The notes beneath the pieces were generated by a model. The model did not search any database. It was given only the letters and a program-made list of their open reading frames with translations, and was not told the DNA's origin. Of a stretch of DNA of 64,000 nucleotides, positions 57,533 through 64,000 are shown piece by piece. Position numbers and translations under genes: made by a program. The stretch's first letter is position 1; the number at the start of each line of letters is the position of its first letter. The DNA comes from Sclerurus mexicanus (taxonomy: Eukaryota > Chordata > Aves > Passeriformes > Furnariidae): assembly GCA_013396755.1 (NCBI GenBank), contig VWZF01003636.1:263582-327581 (forward strand). The letters are read 5' to 3'.

Positions 57533-57586
57533 ATGCAAATGGCAACTTAATATTTGCATAATACGTCAAGGTAGAAAAATGCAAAT
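57533..57586. promoter_or_regulatory. Cluster of three perfect octamer motifs
   Basis: The octamer ATGCAAAT, bound by POU/OCT factors, occurs perfectly at 57,533-57,540 and 57,579-57,586, and as its complement ATTTGCAT at 57,552-57,559. Three exact copies in 54 bases is well above what base composition alone would give. The surrounding 150 bases are AT-rich and repeat-free. This is a plausible enhancer core; the target gene is unknown. Confidence 0.5.
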
Positions 57587-59115
57587 AAACTTTGGGAAAG
57601 TCTGTATTTTTGTCATTCTCTCACAGAGCTAATTAGCAACTTGAAAGGAAATTGAAAGCTTCTCTTTTCTGAACTCCATGTCAGCTAAAAAAGGCACCAA
57701 ACTCTGCTCATTTCTAGACCATGTAAGATGAGCAATTAACATCCCCCTTTTATTGAGCTGCTTACACTGATCCACAGCCATAAAGGCAGTTTATCAGCTT
57801 CCCAGGCTGGATGAGGAGACACAGCCCTGCTGGGACAGAGGTCACAAATTTAAATGGAAAAGGCCATTTTTTGCTATTAAGTGGAATAAATCCAAGCAAG
57901 ATTCCTTGAAATGAAGGAAAACTTGAATTTACCCCAATGCAATTTAAGGCAGAACCAGAAAACAACACAGATGGACCTTTAAACTGAAAAATACGTGAAA
58001 AAGGCTTTTTAGGAGCTTCAAACCTGTCTTAGTTCATTACAGGCTCTTAATACTCCATGTGGATGTTTACAGTGTGTTTTGTATGATATTAAGGATGTAT
58101 TATTTATACCGACTGCAGCCACGCCATGGAACACATGAGGAGAGTTTGTTTAGCAACAGAGTGAAAAAATATTTGCTACAGGGGCAGTGTGGCAATATTG
58201 CTTGTTAAGACATGCTATTTGTAAGCAAATTTATATGAAAAGTATGCAATGTCTAATACTAAACTACTCCAGCCCCAGACTGAAGGGTGATTTTACAAAC
58301 GTCCTGCAGCACTCAATCATTCCTTCATTTTAATGTCTTTATTTTATGATTTTGTTGATGAAATACTACTTACCCAGTGCTCAAAATTCCTTTTAGGCTG
58401 CAGGCACTGGCTAGTTGACACGGCAAGCCATATTTTACAGCTATATATTTCAGCTTTCTCTGTCCAAGTTGGAGGACACAGTAGCCAAGATGGTTTTTCA
58501 TAGTAGAAATATATTTTCATATTTATTTATTGATTTGACTAATGTATCTATTTTTCAATTCACATGCTTATGTTTCAATCCATTAAAGTGATTCATGGTC
58601 AAATAATATGTTATTGCAAGTACAAAGAGGAGATAAAACCACTGTACACTGGCTATAACACAAGAATAGAAATAATAAAAATCCATTGCATGATTAAATA
58701 TAGTTTTTAATCCCCACATGATCATGAGTAAACTGATGTTTTTAATTATTTTTCTTTAAAATAAGTTGGGGATTTTTTCTCAGCAAAATGCAATTACCTA
58801 TTAAATAAGTTCTTAGGAATAAATATCCTTACCCAACCTGAGTGCTCAACATAAAGCATCAAATTACTAGGAAAATTAAAAAAAATTTAAAAAAAGGCTT
58901 TTAATTAGTTAAAATGAGAACTAAATGGCAACTGGCAGAGGAATGTTGAGCCTGTCACCTCTGGGGCAGGGCTGGAGGAAAGCCTGGACTGGTGGTGGCC
59001 TGGAATTGCAGCTGGGATGGCTGGGGGCTGAGAGGGCTGAGAGGGATTCTGGCTCTTCCAAACACTGTGGGCACTCCTGGTGCCCAGGAACAACAACCAA
59101 GGTCAGCTGTGGGGT
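57587..59115. other. AT-rich single-copy stretch
   Basis: No exon or transposon is recognised. The part at 58,000-58,880 is very AT-rich with several ATTA cores and A-rich runs at about 58,877-58,897. Confidence 0.42.
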
Positions 59116-59290
59116 CACAGAATCATGGAACCCCAGAATGGTTTGGGGTGGAAGGGACCTTAAAGCCCACCCAGTGCCACCCCTGCCATGGGCAGGGACA
59201 CCTTCCACCAGCCCAGGGTGCTCCAAGCCCCGTCCAACCTGGCCTGGGACACTTCCAGGGATCCAGGGGCAGCCACAGCTTCTCTGGGCA
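59116..59290 (-). mobile_element. CR1 3' end fragment, reverse orientation
   Basis: Reads 'cacagaatcatggaacccc', 'gaatggtttggggtggaagg', 'ccatgggcagggacacctt', 'cagcccagggtgctccaag' and 'gatccaggggcagccac' to 'agcttctctgggcatcacc'. This is the young 'ccatgggcaggg' type. Confidence 0.93.
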
Positions 59291-59672
59291 TCACCTGCAA
59301 TGTGAACGTGAATTTGTCATTCCTGGGTCAGGAAGGAATGAGGATAAACCCTCACCCCGGACATGCCCTGCCTGACCATCCACTGGAGAACTCTAAACCC
59401 TTTGTGCTCAGAAAGGATCATTTATTCATGAACCTTCACCTTCTCCAGAGCTGAAAAATGTCTTGCTTTTTTTTTTTTTCAAAAGAAATGTTTTTCAAAA
59501 CAATGCCTTTTTTTCAGTCCAATATCTGGGGTGAATTTATCAGCATAACTAGTGGATTTCACCCCCTAAATTCCTGAAAAACAGCATTTCTCCCAGATTA
59601 AGGCATCTGCATTACTCTTGGGAGGGCTGGACAACACAACATCTCTCATGTCCATGTCTTGCACAAACAGTC
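59291..59672. other. Short single-copy stretch
   Basis: No feature was recognised apart from a T13 run at about 59,468-59,480. Confidence 0.4.
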
Positions 59673-59813
59673 AAAAGAAGAAAAGAAAAGAAAAGAGAAA
59701 AGAAAAGAAAAGAGAAAAGAAAAGAAAAGAAGAAAGAAAAGAAAAGAAAAGAAAAGAAAAGAAAAGAAAAGAAAAGAAAAGAAAAGAAAAGAAAAGAAAA
59801 GAAAAGAGAAAAG
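59673..59813. repeat. (AAAAG)n microsatellite
   Basis: About 140 bases of AAAAG repeats with a few AAAGAG and AAGAAG interruptions in the first half and a nearly pure second half. The pure half is likely to vary in length between individuals. The Lys/Glu/Arg-rich frame through it is an artefact. Confidence 0.97.
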
Positions 59814-61593
59814 GTAATTATTTCAATTCTATTTTCTGCATTAAAAACAAAAGAAAACCGAAAGCAAGTCAGATGTGTTTTATGGAGTCATTTGGAGGGA
59901 GTACAGAACAAGGTGATGCTAATGGTGAAGCCAAAAAGGAACAAAATCCCCAATAACCCTAAATATCAGTAAGTGGGGAATAAAACAAGCTTGAGAGAGA
60001 GAGAGCCGAGGCTGAGATATAAAGGACAGAAACAGAGGAGGGAGTTCAGAGCCCGTAATGAACAGTGGGGTGACATCCTCATCCACTCCAACCCTGCCGC
60101 ACTTACTGCGTGCCCGTGATGGCTCAGTAATTATGGATCAGCCCTGGGAAATGCCCCCACGCAGGAGCCAGGGATGCTGCAGCGATGGATCGCTGGCACT
60201 GGGGCCCTGGAGTTCGGGAGGATGGGACAGCACAGCAAGGGGAACCCGCTGGAATTCCTGCAGCCTCCCGGAGCTGGCTGAGCCGCATCCTTTCATCTGT
60301 GCACCCCAACTCGGGGAGAATGAAAAGGTACTTTAAAGTCACCTTACGGCCCCCTGGGAAGCCGGAGCACAGAAGGCTGTCAATGTGTTGAGGTAGAGCA
60401 GCTGAGAGGCTCTGGAGAGAGAGAGCTAAATGAATAGAAACTTGTTAAATGATGTGAGTTAATGAGAGCATTTTGGAATTAACCAGCTTCCATGACTTTA
60501 AATAAAACCCCAATGTCATTTTAAATTAGATTTTGTACATTTTTGAGACCATTATTTATTTATTTATTTTCTTCTCCACGAGGTGCATTGGTGGGAAGAT
60601 GTCCTCAACCAATTTAGTGTCCTCAACCCACTAGTGGTGAAATATTGGTACTCCTTCTTCAAGGAATTCAGAAACAGGGGAGCAACAGCTGAGAGATTAC
60701 CAAGGGATGGGAAATCACCCCACTATTCTTGGGGATGGGGAACTGAAATCCACAGCCAGGAATGAGGACATGGAGGATGGAACCAGCATCCTCTACATTG
60801 TCCCACGGGTCACTCCAGTCCTCATTCCAGCAAGTTCTGTCCAGTGGGTGGACACACAGTGGTTTTGGAGCCTTACTCTGGCCTGTTCCAGTGCCATGTT
60901 GTCATCTGGGATGGGAATGACTGCTCTTGCCATGGATTTGCCTTGACTGCTCACTGCTTTCCTTGCCCTGCTTTATGGCCCTTGGGAGAGGTGAAAGGGC
61001 TATAACTGTTAATTTTTAATGGTTATTATTAATGTTATTTAGGCCAGCTTTTATTATTTAAAAAAAAAAAAAGCCTCTCATAGCCAATATTTGGAAGATG
61101 AGGGAACATGTTTTGAAGAAAAGTCATGTCAGGTGCTTCCCAGCTGAGTCTGGCTGATAAATGAACTCAGTTCTTGCATCATACTTGTGCTGTAAGCCAG
61201 AAGATTTCTAGATATGTATTAAAAGGTCATTTTTCTGCACCAATTTTATATTTTCAACAGCTGTGCCTTCCTCAAACCAGTTTAGAGGTAGGATGTTCCA
61301 GTGGGACAGACACCAGGCTGGAACTGTGATAGCTAAGGTCCAAATGTCTTTACGTTAGATATGCCCATGGAGAGCCTCAGATCTGATCGCTTGTGAAGTA
61401 CTAATGCAATTCCACTTCCAAATCTTCTGAATTTATTTTTTTCTTGCTTTATTTGTATTGTACTTTTGTGCTGGTTCAAACTGGGGGGTGGGGATGGGGG
61501 GTTAGGCACTGCCAGACTCAGAAGACCAGTGTGAAATTAAAGGCTCTGATGGTGCCCCTGGCACCACAGCAACAGATGATATATTTTACTCAG
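59814..61593. other. Single-copy noncoding stretch
   Basis: A short GA repeat is at about 59,994-60,004. About 60,050-60,360 is more GC-rich with scattered CpGs. A (TTTA)n run is at 60,553-60,570 and an A12 run at about 61,061-61,072. A G-rich run lies at 61,482-61,502. No exon is recognised. Confidence 0.42.
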
Positions 61594-61709
61594 ATAGAAT
61601 CCCAGAATCCCACACTGGTTTGGGTTGGAAGGGACCTTAAAGACCATCCTGTTCCACCCTCTGCCATGGGCAGGGACACCTTCCAGAGACCAGATTGCTT
61701 AAAGCCCCA
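61594..61709 (-). mobile_element. CR1 3' end fragment, reverse orientation
   Basis: Reads 'atagaatcccagaatccc', 'actggtttgggttggaaggg', 'ccatgggcagggacacctt' and 'gattgcttaaagcccc'. It is truncated after about 115 bp. Confidence 0.92.
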
Positions 61710-62937
61710 AGTATAATTAAGTTGTTCCCAGTGTGACCATTAGCTGTCCTCCTACAACACTTCCCAGTCTACAGAATCACTGATGCATAAACACCCACCA
61801 AAAGCTCACACAAGCTTGTAGGACCCAAAAACCTGCCCTGGAAAAGAACCCAGTATCTTAAAGAGTTGACAGATCTTGGGTGTTAATGTTGGACAGGACA
61901 GCAAGAACACGGGATTTATGCAGCCGAGAATGGGGAAAGAAGCTGCAAACTGGTCACAGAATGGAAGAAGAAACGGGAAAGGAAGATGGGATGGGGGACA
62001 GGACAAGCCCCACGTGCCCTGTGCTCACTGTAGGCTAGTCACACCCTGCAAACCCCACAGACCCACAGTAAACTTAGCACCAAGGCCCAATTTAAACTCT
62101 CACAGAGCTTTTATATGATAATTACAGTTATTATAACTGGCCCATGAAATAAACACCTCTCCCAATTATGCAAAAGGCACGAGGTCCTTAAGAGACAGAA
62201 ATCTCACAACAAGATTGACTTTCCCATAACGACGTAGAGGGAGAGAGGTGCAAGATGAATAACAATAATATCATGGTACATATAATGTATGTTTTAATTA
62301 GCTAAAGGTAATCAAATGAGGTTTGTCACGATTATATTAAGGTCAGGTCTCCACATGGTTTCATCAACAACATATTAAGACAAGGGAGGTGATGCCAATT
62401 TGGGGTTTAAACCTAATCAACATAATTAAACAAAGCAAGAACATGTGTTTAGAGCTACACCCATTTTACTGATCTCTCTATTTTAATTACTCTTGTTGAG
62501 TAAATATTAGGCCCAAAATAACTCTTAATTAAATTTTTCCCATACAAACAGAAAACACAATCTTCTTTCAATTTGCTATTTTTGTCAAATGGATGTACAA
62601 TATCCATTCTTTTGCAGTAGGAACCCTTTCAAAAGTGTGCTCAAATTATGCTAAACAGCCTAATACATTCCAATGTATTGACATACTGACTTCAAATGTG
62701 TGGGAAACGGGAAACTACACTGGCCGAAAAAAGTCATGGGAAACCATAAAAACAAACTAAGCATAATTTAAACTGATTGGATGCTTCCTTGTAAGAAGTT
62801 CTTAGTTTCTAAATACAAAATGTGGACATTGAAATGCGGTCAAGTTATGACTTAAATTAGAAAAACATGTTTTCTTAGGTTTCTATCTTGCAATATTTGG
62901 CACGACTCAGACACTGGGGAAAGAGTTATGTCAGTAA
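61710..62937. other. AT-rich single-copy stretch
   Basis: No gene or transposon was recognised. The part at 62,090-62,840 is AT-rich, varied and free of simple repeats. Confidence 0.42.
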
Positions 62938-63060
62938 CATTTTCAAGGGAGCAGAAGTGGCTTTGCCTGGCCTAATGTTGAAATGGGACTTAGGCACTCA
63001 GAAGTCCAAAGGACAGGAGTCTGTAAGGGCTTAAAAATGCTCAAAGCTGCCTAAAAAAAA
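62938..63060. mobile_element. Possible ancient amniote repeat with GACTTAGGCAC motif
   Basis: CATTTTCAAGGGAGCAGAAG, GGCCTAATGTTGAAATGGGA and GACTTAGGCACTCAGAAGTCC resemble an old interspersed repeat seen in turtles and crocodilians, in which 'gggacttaggcac' and 'attttcaaaag' alternate. I cannot name the family with certainty. The similarity is from memory and by eye. Confidence 0.33.
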
Positions 63061-63141
63061 GTTATATAGGCATTTTTAAAAACTCATTTAAATGTTTTTT
63101 AAATTCTGACCTGAAGGACGTGACATCCCATCCATGTCTAC

Positions 63142-63210
63142 TAGAAGGTTGGACTTGATGATCTTGGAGGTCTTTACCCACCTTAATGGTTTTGTGATTC
63201 AATGATTCTA
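63142..63210 (+). mobile_element. Short CR1 3' tail
   Basis: 'aaggttggacttgatgatct', 'tggaggtctttacccacctt' and AATGGTTTTGTGATTCAATGATTCT form the last about 70 bp of CR1, the 'gatgatcttggaggtc' type. Confidence 0.9.
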
Positions 63211-63481
63211 CTCTGCACAAAAGGCCATAGATATTTTCATAAGTACCAATCTTTGGAATAAACCCAATATCCACTCAGGTGAACTGTTTCACCCCAGTGC
63301 AAGGCTGATACCTCTGGTGGGATTTCTTCTCATTTAGTTGTATAAGTAAAAGCAGAATCAGGTCTGTAAACAGAAGCTGTATCTGAGCATTACAAACTGG
63401 AGCCCTATGGGTCCTCCTGGGATTTGAGATTAGTGGAAAGGCTGCCATTTCCTGAAGTGCTTGAAACTTGTTTCACAGTTG
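63211..63481. other. Short single-copy stretch
   Basis: About 270 bases between two CR1 copies; no other feature was recognised. Confidence 0.4.
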
Positions 63482-64000
63482 TAAAATCCTAGAATGTGTT
63501 GGGTTGGAAGGACCTTAAGGACCATCCAGTCCCACCCCTTGCCATGGGCAGGGACACCTCCCACCAGCCCAGGTTGCTCCAAGCCCCGTCCAACCTGGCC
63601 TTGGACACTCCCAGGGATCCAGGGGCAGCCACAGCTTCTCTGCCCAACCTGTGCCAGAGCCTGCCCACCCTCCCAGCCAGCAATTCCTTCCCAATATCCC
63701 ATCTAAACCCACCCTCTTGTCCTGTCCCTCCAGGCCCTTATCCAAAGTCCCTCTCCAGCTATTTTGGAGCCCCTTTTGGTACTGGAAGGTCACAATACAG
63801 TCTCCCCAAACCTTCTCCAGGATGAACAATCCCAATTCTCTCAGTATTTCCTCATGTCAGAGCTGCTCCAGCCCTCTGACCATCTTCGTGGCTCCTCTGA
63901 CTTGCTCCAATAGCTCCATGTCTTCCCTGTGCTGAGTCCAGACGTGGGGGCAGCTCTTCAGGTGGGCTCAGAGCAGAGCAGAGGGGCAGAATCCCCCCAC
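63482..64000 (-). mobile_element. CR1 LINE, reverse orientation, running off the window
   Basis: Longest continuous minus-strand CR1 here. It reads from the reversed tail 'tcctagaatgtgttgggttgg' through the 'gccatgggcagggacacctc', 'agggatccaggggcagcc', 'cccaatatcccatctaaacc', 'ttggtactggaaggtcacaa' and 'ccttctccaggatgaacaat' blocks. It continues through 'gagctgctccagccctctg', 'ccaatagctccatgtctt' and 'agtccagacgtgggggcagc' to 'gcagaggggcagaat' at the end. More of ORF2 may lie beyond the window. Confidence 0.95.

Noticed and set aside
59618..59956. Lys/Arg/Glu-rich plus-strand frame
   Set aside because: It translates the AAAAG microsatellite.
1..64000. CRISPR arrays, operons, ribosome binding sites, prophage or insertion sequences
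   Set aside because: The sequence is vertebrate. The short tandem repeats found have no spacer structure, and no bacterial gene is present.
1..64000. Endogenous retrovirus or solo LTR
   Set aside because: No gag, pol or env motif, primer-binding site or paired LTR could be recognised by eye. A degraded solo LTR could still be missed without a library search.
1..64000. tRNA, snRNA, Y RNA or rRNA genes
   Set aside because: No A-box/B-box pair or other conserved RNA core was found.

Overview
The window looks like bird genomic DNA, most likely from a neoavian and probably a passerine. The evidence is about twenty copies of the 3' end of the CR1 LINE, the dominant avian retroposon. They carry the usual landmarks: the 'ggatccctgggagtgtcc' block, the 'ggttggatggggcttgg' block, the 'ttggaagggacc' block and short GATTCTGTGATT-type 3' tails. 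No Alu, L1 or B elements are visible. The background is AT-rich with a few short CpG-dense patches. No protein-coding exon, tRNA, rRNA or other structural RNA gene could be supported. The open frames are short and scattered, several lie antisense to CR1, and none has a recognisable host protein domain. This is a gene desert or part of a very large intron.

Layout. 1-1,500: a CpG-dense patch (about 330-440), two acceptor-like pyrimidine tracts and a decayed minisatellite (1,231-1,475). 1,500-7,590: single-copy DNA with an ancient MIR-type SINE (about 5,416-5,605). 7,591-10,282: three CR1 3' ends, two of them facing each other. 10,283-21,961: mostly single-copy AT-rich DNA. It holds two diverged copies of one unassigned segment (11,869-11,990 and 16,891-17,015), a pyrimidine tract and one short old CR1. 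21,962-32,620: several CR1 fragments, including an old one in which parts of the reverse transcriptase frame can still be read (25,225-26,080). 32,621-48,297: mostly single-copy DNA that looks regulatory. It includes a cluster of CR1 tails at 36.6-39.2 kb, CpG-dense patches, and a LINE-2-like reverse transcriptase fragment (about 47,440-47,680). 48,298-50,225: CR1 sequence interrupted by a 99-base run of N whose two sides carry the same 555 bp, almost certainly an assembly artefact. 50,226-59,115: single-copy AT-rich DNA with a cluster of three perfect POU octamers (57,533-57,586). 59,116-64,000: more CR1 copies, an AAAAG microsatellite, and a CR1 that runs off the window end.

There is no operon or pathway to describe. 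If the window has a function, it is most likely cis-regulatory (distal enhancers of a developmental gene) or as noncoding transcripts. I could not identify the neighbouring gene from sequence alone. I found no convincing undescribed biological system. The most interesting items are the paired unassigned segments, the octamer cluster, and the ancient repeats that remain recognisable in a genome where most such relics have decayed.
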